From Alitta virens (lineage: Eukaryota; Annelida; Polychaeta; Phyllodocida; Nereididae), in NCBI GenBank assembly GCA_932294295.1, contig OW028577.1:2055001-2119000 (forward strand): a DNA stretch of 64,000 bases. The letters run 5' to 3'. Position numbers and translations under genes: made by a program. The number at the start of each line of letters is the position of its first letter. Within the stretch, counting starts at the first letter, position 1. Below, piece after piece: positions 1 to 10,843 of this stretch. The notes under the pieces were generated by a model. The model did no database searches and was not told the origin of the DNA. It saw only the letters and a list, made by a program, of their open reading frames with translations.

Positions 1-2514
1 TTTCAGTGCATCCCAAACCTTCGTATACTGAAAACAGATGAGAACACATTTCACAATTTCCCAAATGTTTCAATTTGTAACTTGAAGAATCTGAAAACCC
101 TCACATTGGAAATGTTTTCTTTAGTGCCTTTCAGCATTTTTGACAATTTGGAGTGCTTCAGATCCCTAAAAAACCTTGCAAATGTAGACTTAATGAACAT
201 CCGTGATGGCATATATCAACCCATCGCTCAGGAACTACAACCATTAAAACATGTGTCACGGAGTTTGAGTCTTCGTTATTGCTCGATATCCTCACTGATG
301 AATGACACTTTCATGGGTTTCAGACTTCAGATTCTTGACTTATCTTCAAACAAAATTTCTTACATACCAGAGAACACTTTCAATCATTTGATAAATTTAA
401 CAACATTGAAATTAGGCCACAATAGAATCAAGGACACTTATGGGTGGTTTGACAAACTTTCTGTTGGGGTAATATACTTTGGAAACAATGATTTGGATAA
501 GCTACCCCATTTGTCAAGTAGTATGCATGAAGTGCATCTGAATGGCTTTGAGGTTTCATCATTAACCAGCTATACTTTTGCTCATTTAGATAAACTTAAA
601 ATCCTTGATCTGTCACTCTCTAGAATTGAATTCTTAGAAAAACATACATTTTACAACTTGATCAGTCTAGTTCAACTCAATTTGTCAGCATGTCGCATAG
701 AGTATTTCCCAAAAGAAACTTTTTACAACTTGCCAAAATTAGAAGTGCTGGACATAAGTGGAAATAGCCTACAGATCCGTTATACAACATCATTATCTAA
801 TTTGCTTCTTGATATTGTTAATTTTCCATTGAAGACTTTGGTTATGAATAATGTAGTCATGTTAACTCTGGACAGAACTTTTGAACTATTCCAACCAAAC
901 ATGCTTGAAGGACTGAATTTAAGTTATTCTCAAATTAAGAGGATTATTCCAGGTACATTTCAGCACTTCAAGGACTTGCGAATTCTTGATTTATCAAGAA
1001 ACCACATATCAGATTTCCCTTTTTTATTGTTTGAAAACCTCACAAGCCTCACTCATCTCTATCTCCAATCAAATGCTTTATGGTTTTTTTCTACATTTCA
1101 CTTTGGTATTTCTTCATCCTCTCTGAATGCATTATATTTGCAGCAAAATAGACTGACATCAGTGTCCGTTGAGGACCTAAATTTGACAACACTTGATGTT
1201 TCTCAAAATGATGTTAGTACTATTTTTCTCACACGGCTATTTTCATTGACTACACTAAAAATTTCTATAAAAAAGTTTAACCGGCTTGTGCCACTTAACT
1301 TCCGAAGGATTCCAAATTTATCACATTTGGCCATGTCATCTGATGCGAGTATTAAGCTAAAACCAGATTTTTTTTCAAATGACCTAAATTTAGAAACTTT
1401 GGAACTGTCAGGTTTTAAGCTTATGCATTTGCATCCAAGCAAACAAAAAGATCTGTGGGGAATTTTAAATAAATTGCAAGATTTACGAATCAGGAAATGT
1501 GGTTTGTCAATCTTGATTCCAGGAATGTTCAGTAATCTAAGTGTTCTTGAAACACTTGATTTGTCTTCAAACCGTATAGCCTTTTTTGAACCATCAGCAT
1601 TTCAAAATATGACAAGACTGAGAACACTGGTCATGGAGAGTAACATGATTTCATATGTCACATGGGAATCTTTCAGATATTTACCTCACTTGAGAAGCCT
1701 TTCTCTGGCATTCAATCCAATTCTTTGCACTTGTGAGGTTTTGTGGATTTACCAAATTATAACAACAAAGAACTTGGTGTACGTAAGTAATGCAGATAAT
1801 CACTTTTGTCAGGGCCCATGGGATTTGATCGATGTAAAGGTGGGAGATATAAATCTGAAAGTATTGGATTGTGAAGATAACTGGGCAAATATCTTAAAAC
1901 CAGTATGCTCAGGATTTTTGGTAATTATGACGATTCTTTGCATTTATGCCATATGGCATTACCGGTGGCGAATCAGATACACTTTCTTCCTTGCAAGAGC
2001 TGGTATAGGGCGATATGAGGAATTCCATGATGACTATGAGTACATATATGATGCTTTTGTTGCTTATAGTAGTGAAGACTTACCATGGGTTAAACAGCAT
2101 TTAATGTTCAATATTGATGTGGATTACATAGGTGAAGATGGATTTAAGCTTTGTGTCCATGACCGTGATTGGCTGGGAGGGGTTGATATTGTAGAAAACA
2201 TTGTAAAGAGCATAGCAGAGAGTCGCCGCACTATCCTTGTCCTGTCAAAGGCATTTGCGATCAGTCGTTGGTGTCAATTTGAGCTGGCCATGGCACACAT
2301 GAGACTGGATGCTGAAGGTAAAAAGAGAGATCGACTTGTGGTTATTCTCTTAGATAATATTCCAAATGAAATGCTTACTCCCAGACTTGTGTACCTGCTT
2401 ACAACAAAGACTTATCTGAAATGGTCACAAGATCCTGACTCACAAAGGATTTTCTGGAAAGCTCTCAAGAAATCACTGCGACGACAAGTTCTATACAATC
2501 AAACTGGAGTGTAA
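1..2514 (+). CDS. Toll-like receptor, 5'-truncated by the window edge, single exon
   Basis: The frame is open from base 1 to the TAA at 2512-2514, so the start codon lies upstream. The protein is a type I membrane pattern-recognition receptor. It has about twenty leucine-rich repeats (LxxLxLxxN, bases 1-1710) and one C-terminal cysteine cap (LRRCT, about 1711-1875, with CTC, HFC and DC). A hydrophobic segment (about 1890-1960) is followed by basic WHYRWRIR, then a cytoplasmic TIR domain (about 2037-2500). TIR box 1 is YDAFVAYS, box 2 is KLCVHDRDWLGG and box 3 contains FW. No internal second cysteine cluster is visible, as in vertebrate-like single-cluster TLRs. By family knowledge the TIR domain recruits MyD88-type adaptors. 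The odd point is box 2: the BB-loop proline (RDxxPG) is replaced by glycine. The frame is otherwise intact and unspliced, so this looks like a real gene, not a pseudogene. The ligand cannot be inferred. Confidence 0.95.
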   Translation, partial: FQCIPNLRILKTDENTFHNFPNVSICNLKNLKTLTLEMFSLVPFSIFDNLECFRSLKNLANVDLMNIRDGIYQPIAQELQPLKHVSRSLSLRYCSISSLMNDTFMGFRLQILDLSSNKISYIPENTFNHLINLTTLKLGHNRIKDTYGWFDKLSVGVIYFGNNDLDKLPHLSSSMHEVHLNGFEVSSLTSYTFAHLDKLKILDLSLSRIEFLEKHTFYNLISLVQLNLSACRIEYFPKETFYNLPKLEVLDISGNSLQIRYTTSLSNLLLDIVNFPLKTLVMNNVVMLTLDRTFELFQPNMLEGLNLSYSQIKRIIPGTFQHFKDLRILDLSRNHISDFPFLLFENLTSLTHLYLQSNALWFFSTFHFGISSSSLNALYLQQNRLTSVSVEDLNLTTLDVSQNDVSTIFLTRLFSLTTLKISIKKFNRLVPLNFRRIPNLSHLAMSSDASIKLKPDFFSNDLNLETLELSGFKLMHLHPSKQKDLWGILNKLQDLRIRKCGLSILIPGMFSNLSVLETLDLSSNRIAFFEPSAFQNMTRLRTLVMESNMISYVTWESFRYLPHLRSLSLAFNPILCTCEVLWIYQIITTKNLVYVSNADNHFCQGPWDLIDVKVGDINLKVLDCEDNWANILKPVCSGFLVIMTILCIYAIWHYRWRIRYTFFLARAGIGRYEEFHDDYEYIYDAFVAYSSEDLPWVKQHLMFNIDVDYIGEDGFKLCVHDRDWLGGVDIVENIVKSIAESRRTILVLSKAFAISRWCQFELAMAHMRLDAEGKKRDRLVVILLDNIPNEMLTPRLVYLLTTKTYLKWSQDPDSQRIFWKALKKSLRRQVLYNQTGV

Positions 2515-3660
2515 TTGAACATTTGTTTGGATCCTGTTGTTAGACTTGACGTAGTCACTTACTGGGATTATTATAATTACAGGATGCAGAGACATAACAC
2601 AGGAATACACTTTTTAGAATTTATGATGGCACTCATGCCAAACTCTTGGGCCGTTACATAGCATCAGATTTACGTGAAACGAAAGAGATGGCATACATGA
2701 AGCCAGACCTTGTAGGCAGAATGAATACACTAATGGGCAATTTAAGCGGATTAACACCAGATGTCATGCTGGAAGTTTTTCGGAGTAAATGTTGCCGATG
2801 CTGCGGCTGCCAAGCATGGCAGTTTGATCAAGGGACCTTGGGAGAATTTGGCACCATGTGGACCAGGTGTGTTCGTCATTTACTTTGTCTCCCAGCAAAG
2901 TCGCATACAAGAACCTGACAAACATAACTGAGATGGCATCTCCAGTAGAGAAAATATGTTTATGAAGACTGTTGTAATGATGGAAAACACCACAAATGAC
3001 TTTGTATGATACTTGGAAAAAAGATTTGCATGTGTTTATGAGCACTGAAATGCCATTTGAATGAAAATGAGGTGACTGATGTATTGGTTATAAAGGAACT
3101 GTTTTTTGGGCATAAGTCTGTTTTGTCCAAAGTAGAATGCTTTCAAATGTTAAATTATACATGTTTTTATTGATATATAACATTTTTTTCTGTACCAGAT
3201 TTCTTTCTTTATTTATTTATCCATAAGTTGCAATATATCATGATTTGTCATTTTGTTATTATGCCAATTTAGGCATAAAAAAAAGTTACAAAAATCATAT
3301 GTATATAATTTCATAGACTGGATAACAATAAGAAATGCTTTGTTTTTAATTTTTTTTTTAACATGATTAATAAAAAGTTGTATAATATGAATAAACTTGA
3401 CTATTTAACACCCACGCAGGGCTATTTATGTAATGAATTTTAAATCTTGACAATTCTGTCTTATGCGCTTGATAACATCAAAAACTGAAGAAATTATATG
3501 TTTCATGTTTTATATGTGATTGTACCATCACCATAAAATATTGCATTGTTTTAAGTTATTTCTTCTTACTTTATAATATATGATTTAAACTATGTTTTTT
3601 TTAATGAAACATGATTAATAAAAAGTTGTTCAAATATGAATAAACTTGGCTATTTTGTTC
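2515..3660 (+). other. Probable TLR 3' UTR with duplicated poly(A) signals
   Basis: This AT-rich non-coding DNA follows the TLR stop. AATAAA hexamers occur at 3369-3374 and 3390-3395, and again in the same arrangement at 3617-3622 and 3639-3644. They lie in a ~45-bp direct repeat (3362-3405 and 3609-3654). Any of them could end the TLR transcript; no cDNA is available to choose. A 90-codon open frame at 2646-2918 has no ATG at its start and no recognisable product. Confidence 0.5.
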
Positions 3661-3876
3661 TTACTTGAGTACAATTCATGCTTTTTAGGTAGTGAATGGT
3701 TTACTTCATTGACCCGTTGCTACGTTTTTGCAGCCCATTAAAATTACCACCACTTCTAACCTAAAGAAAAAGAGTTCCTTATAATAATTATTTTGGACTC
3801 TCAAAAAGCCCATTATACCAGGCTTCATTCCAATTTTGTTATGTCAATGAAACTTAAAAAATGCTTGACAATTCAA

Positions 3877-3981
3877 TGTGTGTGTGTGTGTGATGGTGTG
3901 TTTGTGTGTGTGTGTGTCTGTGTCTGTGTGTGTGTGTCTGTCTGTCTGTGTGTCGGTGTCTGTGTCTGTGTGTCTGTGTCT
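3877..3981. repeat. (GT)n/(GTCT)n microsatellite
   Basis: About 105 bp of TG dinucleotides, interrupted by GTCTG and TCGG variants toward the 3' side. The open frames across it encode only VCVCV repeats and are not genes. Confidence 0.95.
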
Positions 3982-5039
3982 CCGGTTTTATGTACTGCAT
4001 CTCGTGTTCTCTTTAATAACCACAGGCTGTTGGTGTGTGAACTTTATTGGTAGCCGAACACATGCAATACTTTAAAGTTGGAAGTGCACGGCTATGTTGA
4101 CAGGGACTTCCTGCATGATTAACAGCCAAAAGAGTAATCACTTTCCATCATAACTTGTTCTTGTCGAAATTTGTAACTCACATTTTTGCCATGTCTTCAG
4201 TCATGTCAACGCAAATGTATCAGTGAGAAAAACAGTTGCATGTTACCTCTAGTCTGAATTACATAATACCTCTCTGTGTTTTGTTTTATTTCTAACTAAA
4301 ATCAGACAGTAATGGTAAAATCATTTTAAAATTTAAGGACACCTATGAAACATTAACTGTGTACTCATTTATATTAAGCACATTGCACTTGGCATTGGAA
4401 TAATATACGCATGAGACTGTATAATGCTTGATTCACCAGGTGTCCCTTTTTATCAATTCACATTGACACCAGAGGTCACTCTCTGAGCAAGTTGGTGGAG
4501 AACATCTGAACCATTTTCTTTTCTGCCTAGAAATGTAGGAATTATTATGATTAACTACAATAGCAATCGGGTTAAAGTGCATAATTATCAGTTCGATAAG
4601 ATCTTGGTGGTTTGTCTCCAAATTTGTCCTTGTGTGTCAACTGATAATTAAACCATAATTAAACTGGTAACATTTATCCTTGTAAAGTTATTAATATCAT
4701 ATTTTCTCTATCAAATCAAGCCTTAAAATGGCAGTTAACTTTTAAATAAGCCTGGCTAATCACTGACAGTTGTTTGTAATAAACAGACAGAAGGAAATCA
4801 AAAAATGGCTTTATTACACTTGACGCTAAATCAACAGTAGATAATTGAAAGGAATTACAAGCTTACCAGGCAAAAAATCATTCAGATTTTTAGTACTTTA
4901 TATAGTTAAGAAATAACAGCAATCTAGACATATAGAAATTATCTCTAAATGGAGATAACATTACTCAATCCATCAGAAAGTTGTTCTACATGTCATACTT
5001 CATTCTGCTTGTCAAAATGGTATTTTTGTCAGAGAGAGA
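3982..5039. other. Unassigned AT-rich DNA
   Basis: I see no gene, RNA gene or repeat family in this stretch. Open frames are short and lack any recognised motif. Confidence 0.5.
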
Positions 5040-5220
5040 GCAGAGGTTTAGCTCAGTAGTAACATACTGGGCTGCTAACCATTGGGTCCTGGGTTGGAAT
5101 GCAACCTGTGTTGAAAAGTTGTTTTATCATTCACCTTTTCGCATGGCACACTCTTTCCGTGCAAAAAGTGGGATGTTAAGTCTGTCTCACCCACCTACTA
5201 TTGTCAGAGACAGTAGTTGA
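5040..5220 (+). mobile_element. tRNA-headed SINE, divergent single copy
   Basis: The head carries an A box (TAGCTCAGTAG, about 5049) and a degenerate B box (GGGTTGGAATGCAACC, about 5091). Their spacing is that of a tRNA, with ACTGGG...CCATTGGGTCCTGGG between them. The head resembles SINE-A, but the body downstream (GCATGGCACACTC, GTGGGATGTTAAG) is different, so this is a separate family. No target duplication was found. Limits are approximate. Confidence 0.6.
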
Positions 5221-6042
5221 TGAAAGATCAGTTCAGTTTGCCCTGAGTCCTTCCACCAATCGGACGATGTTTTTCTCCAAGATAACGCTTCTCAGCAGCC
5301 TGTGTTGATGCAACAAGTGGCTGCCAGGGAGAACCAAATAGCTCTCTTGTCTGCGAGGTGTTTTTGTTCCTTGCTCGCAAATTGGTGTTTTGTGATTCTT
5401 GTAGACACATTGATTGGCTACAAATAGGGGCAAAAACTGTTGAAACGCTGGTCTAGTAGAATCTGTTGTACAAGTATTTGTAGGAAACAGAGATATTAAT
5501 ATGTAATCTTTCGGAGGAAGTAAAGGCCCAATAAATGTGCATAATATGTATGCAGTAGAAAAGTCACCTTTATAGACAGTGTTTCCCCCCCCCCTAGTTT
5601 TATTTTCTGATATGAATTATTTACATAAAATTTGGTATTGCACTATAGAATGGGGCTTTTTTGGACATGGCATGTTTTTGTCCATTTTACAGACATACTC
5701 ATCAGAAAGTTATCCAGCTTAACAGTGCTTTGCAACATCAGCTGTTTCTTGAGGTGAAACCAGGTGTTGTGTGAGCTATATTCAATAATATCCATGGCTA
5801 TTTTATATGCATAAATCTGGTGCTTGTATGGAGTCTTTTTGAACCACATTCCACTTGACTGGATAACATATACCCTAAATGACCTTGACCCTGAGAAAAT
5901 TGGACACTGAGGTCTTCAAGTGCATTGTTCAGTCTCATTTATGTCTCATTTCATAGCTTTTAAGATGTAAATTTCTTCTGAAAGGTTTCGTCTCCAGCAG
6001 TCTAGTGGCTGTCTGTTGCTGTTTCTTAGTGATGATTTGGTA
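5221..6042. other. Unassigned DNA with a C10 run
   Basis: No gene is recognised. A homopolymer run of ten C lies at 5585-5594. Short antisense open frames have no family resemblance. Confidence 0.5.
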
Positions 6043-6056
6043 GGTTTGGTACAGTA

Positions 6057-6242
6057 GTGGTGGATTAGGGCTTTACGTCCTGTATTTCTGAACCTGATAG
6101 GCAAATTAGGACAAGTAGTTACCATGGCTATGAGATGAAGGATGAAAACAGCCATCCAACATAGGCTTGACCGCGAGTTGAACCCCGGGACCCAGTGGTT
6201 GGAAACCCAGCGCGCTCCCACTGAACTAGGCCCCAACTCCAC
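6057..6242 (-). mobile_element. SINE-A copy with 14-bp target duplication
   Basis: Full-length minus-strand copy of the main SINE of this window. It is flanked by a perfect 14-bp target-site duplication, GGTTTGGTACAGTA (6043-6056 and 6243-6256). The tRNA-like head lies at the high-coordinate side (GGGGCCTAGTTCAGTGG and a B-box-like stretch about 6173-6190). The body reads toward GTCCTAATTTGCC, and the element ends GGACGTAAAGCCCTAATCCACC. SINEs carry a pol III promoter and no protein. Confidence 0.93.
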
Positions 6243-6574
6243 GGTTTGGTACAGTAACTCGAAGGCTAATAATGTAAGTAGTATGCCACACAGCATGTAG
6301 TTTATTAAGATTTACCATAATTTTATCATTTAATCAAAGATAAGGTTGAAAAATGAAAAGGATTCAGAAACACTGATACAACAAAAGAAATTACTTGGTA
6401 TTCCTTCCAGATTAATCAAAGTACAGGTTATATGTCTGAATTATTGTCTTGTTCACTTAGTTTACGGACTCACAAATAATGTGGAGTAGTTTTGTCATAC
6501 AGATGCCCATGGTATACTTTACAGCTTTTGACTACATTTGGTTGGTGAAGTTGCCTGTAGACCAGGTAAATTAA

Positions 6575-6600
6575 TGGTGGTGGATTAGGGCTTTACGTCC
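6575..6600 (-). mobile_element. SINE-A 3' tail fragment
   Basis: Only the terminal 26 bp of SINE-A is present (GTAAAGCCCTAATCCACC read on the minus strand). It is either an extreme 5' truncation or a gene-conversion remnant. Confidence 0.7.
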
Positions 6601-7210
6601 AGAATCTTTGTAGTTTATTCCACGATCAATTTGATGAGTTATGAATGAGGCAACGTTCTGTTAAAACTATTAACCAAATATTCCCAATATATTCAAGATA
6701 TACATAATCAATAGTTTTCCAATTTTGAACCAATCTATAACCTTGTAACTGTTGAGATACTAGATGTAATGTAAGAATTTGCCAAAGCGCTTGCAGGACC
6801 ATTTGTACAACAGTGCCCCCTGTCCACATAGTGGACATAGAATTTAGTACACCTCTGCCATATACCTGGTTCTCGCTACACCTTGGACCTGCTTCCACCT
6901 AGCACCATCAAAACACCTAATTGTTTACTCTTCATCATCGTCTCATCCATCATCCTTCAATAAGATAAATGTTGGTCTAATTCTCATGTTAAAAGTAGAT
7001 ATTGTGGGTAAGTGAAAGCATTTCCAATCCCCGAGGCCTTTTAGTGAATACCTGAAGACTGTTATACATGACAAATGTTCATGTCCAAATCCTTTGGGAT
7101 TGCAGAGGTTGGAAGATCAGGCAAATAACAAGAACAATGATGTGGGAGTAAGGAAGGTTCTAAACTGCCTCTTGGGACAGGTGTTGTCATGCAGTAGGCC
7201 ATTGGGCTTG
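6601..7210. other. Unassigned DNA
   Basis: No gene or repeat is recognised here. A 90-codon antisense frame (6626-6898) has no recognisable feature. Confidence 0.45.
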
Positions 7211-7218
7211 TATACCCT

Positions 7219-7388
7219 GGGGTTGGGTGGATTAGGGCTTAAGGCCTGTAGGCTAATTAGGACAGGCAAGGGCCATGGCAATGAGATGATGGATGAAATA
7301 GCCATCCAACTTAGGCTCAACCAGGAATTGAACTCACAACCCAGTGGTTGGAAGCCCAGCACGCTAACACTGAGCTAGGCCACCTCTA
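7219..7388 (-). mobile_element. SINE-A copy, diverged
   Basis: Minus-strand copy with head (GCCTAGCTCAGTG at the right end), body and a shortened 3' part in which the ATTTCTGCACC segment is deleted. A short direct repeat TATACCCT (7211-7218 and 7389-7396) probably marks the target duplication. Confidence 0.85.
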
Positions 7389-7429
7389 TATACCCTTCCT
7401 ATATTTAGGTGTGCATATTTTTATCTTAG

Positions 7430-7593
7430 GTACATATACTATTCCAAAATTAGATAGATATAGAAATGTATGGAAAGATATAGAAAGATATGCATCGATA
7501 TACATCAATATTCATAGGTTATCACATGGCAAGATAATACCGGTCGAAGGTGTTGATACCTGGCAGATACAGCCTCTTGCCATGGGATAACCT
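7430..7593. repeat. Degenerate GATA/ATACATCGA repeat plus 18-bp inverted repeat
   Basis: A degenerate tract of TAGATATAGAAA and GATATACATC units (7450-7510) runs into an inverted repeat. The arms are 7516-7533 (AGGTTATCACATGGCAAG) and 7576-7593, complementary at 17 of 18 positions around a 42-nt loop. The ATCGATATACATC motif recurs at 8522-8550. This may be part of a microsatellite-bearing mobile element, but I cannot set its limits. Confidence 0.55.
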
Positions 7594-8260
7594 TTTTATC
7601 CCAAGATTTCTTTTTCATAGCTATAAATTGAAAATTACTTGATAAGGTACACCCATCATAACAGGAGCTTGTGCATGGCTCCTCCACTTCAACCAACTAC
7701 AGGAATTACCCCTGAAATTTTATAAATTTTGGATAGCCAGCACTGAAGTTATGGCTGCCTTGAACAACTGTTAAAATGCCAAAGTCAACTAAAAGCTGCA
7801 ACTGAGTCTATTTTTAGCACAGCAAGCTTATGGCTAATTTTAGGTCATGAAAAGCAACTGTTGGAGCTAAAATGACAGTTGTGTGCGTTTTCAAACCACT
7901 TGGGATGCATTTTTGTGAATATTTTGCAAGTATGATGACTTTTTACTGATCAGAAGTGCTAGCAAAAACACATACTTTGTCTGAATAGCAATTGATAGGA
8001 CTTGTTGTTGATCACCATGGACAGTAAGTGGCAGTTTTGAGATCTCCTGCACAACATTTTAAGGTATTGGTACTCTTAGAAATGTTCTGCATTTATAGAA
8101 TAATGAAAGAAAAATCATTTGCATCCATTTTATTGGTCTGGAAACTTTGGTATATTTAATTTATGTAGAAAATGCCATTTGAACTGATGACGTTCATGAC
8201 ACATTAAAAATCCCAAATTTGTCATTTTGATCAAAACGAACTGATAGCAACAGCATTTTC
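7594..8260. other. Unassigned DNA
   Basis: Nothing recognised in this AT-rich stretch between the hairpin and the CCAAT cluster. Confidence 0.45.
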
Positions 8261-8560
8261 ATTGGCCAGTTCAGTTTTAGAGGTGTGTCCCTGAAGTTGC
8301 TCCTGATTGGTGGAAGTCAATATCATCCCTGTTTATTGGTTGCTCATTGGTCAAAAATTTCAAAATCTGTATTGTCCCTGCAGTTCTTGTCCCTGATTGG
8401 CTAAATCTCGTATCGTCCCTTGAAAAGCCGTATCGTCCCTTCAAGGCTTTGATATCATCCCTCTCAGAACAATATCGCCCAGGGAAAAATACCAGTATCA
8501 GGGGAAAACAATCTCAGTCATGGATATACATCGATATACATCGAAATACATCGAAAGTGC
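8261..8560. repeat. Degenerate repeat of ATTGG and TATCRTCCCT motifs
   Basis: Five ATTGG pentamers (inverted CCAAT) lie at 8261, 8306, 8335, 8346 and 8396. TATCRTCCCT-like decamers lie at 8321, 8370, 8411, 8431 and 8453, with a shortened form at 8473. The block ends in ATACATCGATATACATCG and then GAAAGTGCAGCCCTCT (8551-8566), a tail also found beside the GATA array at 26331-26346. It looks like a worn tandem repeat or the end of a mobile element. Promoter function is possible but unsupported. Confidence 0.5.
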
Positions 8561-8566
8561 AGCCCT

Positions 8567-9412
8567 CTAAGGTAAGTTCTTGTTGCAAATATACAGAAAA
8601 AAGCATATAAAACACATACAGGATAAAAACGTCAAGGTAGGTTGCGGTCCCATCGCAGAAAAAAAAAGTCTATCTTCACCAGCATTTTATCTTTACTAGC
8701 ATCCATAACAACAGCATAATGGACATTGCTAATATATTTAATGTCAGTAGATTTGTTAGCATGGACATGGTTCTTGTAGAAGTAACCAAGTCCATTTGAA
8801 CAGAAGACTTACATGCTAACCGCTTGAAAACGAAGAAACTAAGGACGGCATGTTCACCGAAAGCATTGTTGGCTGAGCACCCATGAATTATTCAAGACTG
8901 CATCTTTCTGCAGCTTGTCGGGTGGCAGTAGGATTCAAGAGGGATTCAGGGATTCTAATTCTTGCATTTTGTAATTCTGATGAGTCTCCTGGTAGACATC
9001 CAAGCCACAATGTTGCTGCGAAGTGTTTAAAGAGAATTTGTGGCTCCCCCTCTGGGATCAGTGATCAATTTACCCTCCAAATCTGTTGTAATTGTGGAAT
9101 GCATAATCACAGCTCCCATCTCTGCCGCCAACTCCACTAAAAATTCCCTGTAAATTAGATTAACAGACGACAGTGCTTATTAGATTAGAATTCTATTCCA
9201 GCCCATATCTTTTCTGACGATAAACGTTGAATCGAATCATCCTCAGAATTTTTGTTGCAATTCGCGAGAGTTAAGTTTGCTGTGAATGCATGAACTAGGT
9301 GAGGTGGTTGAGCAAGTAGTAGTTTAGTGTTATGATTTAGTTCTATAATATATACCCCATGATGATATTGTCATAATGCATGGTTATTTTAATGAACCCT
9401 TCATCATATTAC
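8567..9412. other. Unassigned DNA
   Basis: An 85-codon open frame at 8883-9140 starts with ATG and contains a CCNCG...HNHSSHLC stretch. I see no known domain, splice context or conservation, so it is not called a gene. Confidence 0.45.
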
Positions 9413-9660
9413 AGATCAAGTTAATAAACTTTACCACCAACACCTAACCATTTTTATTAAGAGATCAAGTTAATACAACTTTACCACCAACACCTACCCA
9501 TTTTTATTAAGGGTGGTCTTATGATGAAGTCTATCACCATACCTGAACAATTTGCATGAAGGGTTGGCCTTAAAGCTATTACTGATAAATGACCAATTTG
9601 GATAATGTGTGGTCCTGTGCATTTGATTAAGGGCAGTCTTACAGTTAATTTCATACTGTA
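9413..9660. repeat. ~50-bp tandem repeat, decaying rightwards
   Basis: Unit 1 (9413-9461) and unit 2 (9462-9511) begin AGATCAAGTTAATA and end CCATTTTTATTAAG. They differ at only a few positions. A third, more diverged unit (9512-9561) ends TTTGCATGAAG, and the order GGTGGTCTTA...TTAAG continues loosely to about 9660. Confidence 0.75.
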
Positions 9661-10517
9661 GATTATCTTTGGATCCATTAAACCAAGTAGGTTAAATATC
9701 AGTTCCTACTTAACAACAACAGGTAACACTAAGTGTTATTTGATATCTCAGGGAGCTTCACTAGCTCCATTAATACAATCCAGCAGAATAAATGGCATAT
9801 ATAGGAACCTGGGCAAAGTAATTGACGACAAACACCTGTATTCCTTATGTGGGTGTATCATTACTGACATTATATTCATATGGGATTCTGAAAAAAAAAG
9901 AAGAATCAAATGAAAAGCCAAATAAAAGACATGTAATCCACAATCGTTACGTTTATAACCTCCATCTTTCTTGTTTATGAATTTGATTTATTCTTAATGG
10001 AACTTCTTCTACAGAGGCAACGTTTTGTTAAGATCCCATATTTTTGACAAAAACTTTATGTAATGTTAGATATACATGCAATTCTTGGATAGGGGCACAT
10101 TATGGTCTATAGTCTCATAACTATTGTTGATCTGGCTTTCTTTTTATCCAAATGGATTTAGGTTTTTTTTCTAGTGTGTAATAGTCTGCTAACATTTTCC
10201 TTGCTGTGGGGACTGTCTGATGCCAAATAATGACAAGAACATTATTGCTAGACTCAGTGGTTTTTGTTTTTTTGCTTTTCAACAGGCGTAAGAATGATAT
10301 ATATGAATGTGGAATTGTAGAATAATGGTATGATGCCTTGATTGGAACTATTCACTTTGTCACCTTCTTAGAAGCACAAACCAACCCATCCAATAAAGCT
10401 TTCACTGCAGATACTTGCTCAGACTGCAATATGTGTGTATACACAGAACACTGTATCTATGTGTCAGTGATGTCACTTTGGGTGGGAAATGAAGCCACAT
10501 GTTGCTTGTGGAACCAG
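9661..10517. other. Unassigned DNA
   Basis: Low-complexity A- and T-runs, with no gene recognised. Confidence 0.45.
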
Positions 10518-10843
10518 CATATATTTCTGCAGCATATATTTCTGCAGCATATGTTTCTGCAGCATATATTTCTGCAGCATATATTTCTGCAGCATATATT
10601 TCTGCAGCAGATATTTCTGCAGCATATATGTCTGCAGCATATGTTTCTGCAGCATATGTTTCTGCTGCATATATTTCTGCAGCATATATTTCTGCAGCAT
10701 ATATTTCTGCAGCATATGTTTCTGCAGTATTTCTGCAGCATATGTTTCTGCAGCATATGTTTCTGCAGCATATATTTCTGCAGCATATGTTTCTGCAGCA
10801 TATGTTTCTGCAGCATATATTTCTGCAGCATATGTTTCTGCTG
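10518..10843. repeat. 15-bp minisatellite, 22 units
   Basis: Consensus CATATRTTTCTGCAG. Twenty-one units are 15 bp and one is 11 bp (about 10726). Each unit joins two 6-bp palindromes (CATATG in the G variants, and CTGCAG). In the right part the variants run G,G,A,G,G,A,G, a 45-bp higher-order period. Because 15 is a multiple of three and units lack stops, both strands stay open in several frames (for example 10338-10883). These are repeat artefacts, not proteins. Confidence 0.97.

Noticed and set aside
82..84. TTG at 82 as the TLR start
   Set aside because: The reading frame is open and leucine-rich-repeat-like back to base 1, so the true start is upstream of the window.
2646..2918. 90-codon frame after the TLR
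   Set aside because: Does not start with ATG, lies in the probable 3' UTR, and has no recognisable domain.
5881..5898. Another TGACCTTGACC half-site pair
   Set aside because: Same reason: short motif without context.
10518..10843. CRISPR-like array
   Set aside because: Units are contiguous with no unique spacers, and the DNA is eukaryotic.
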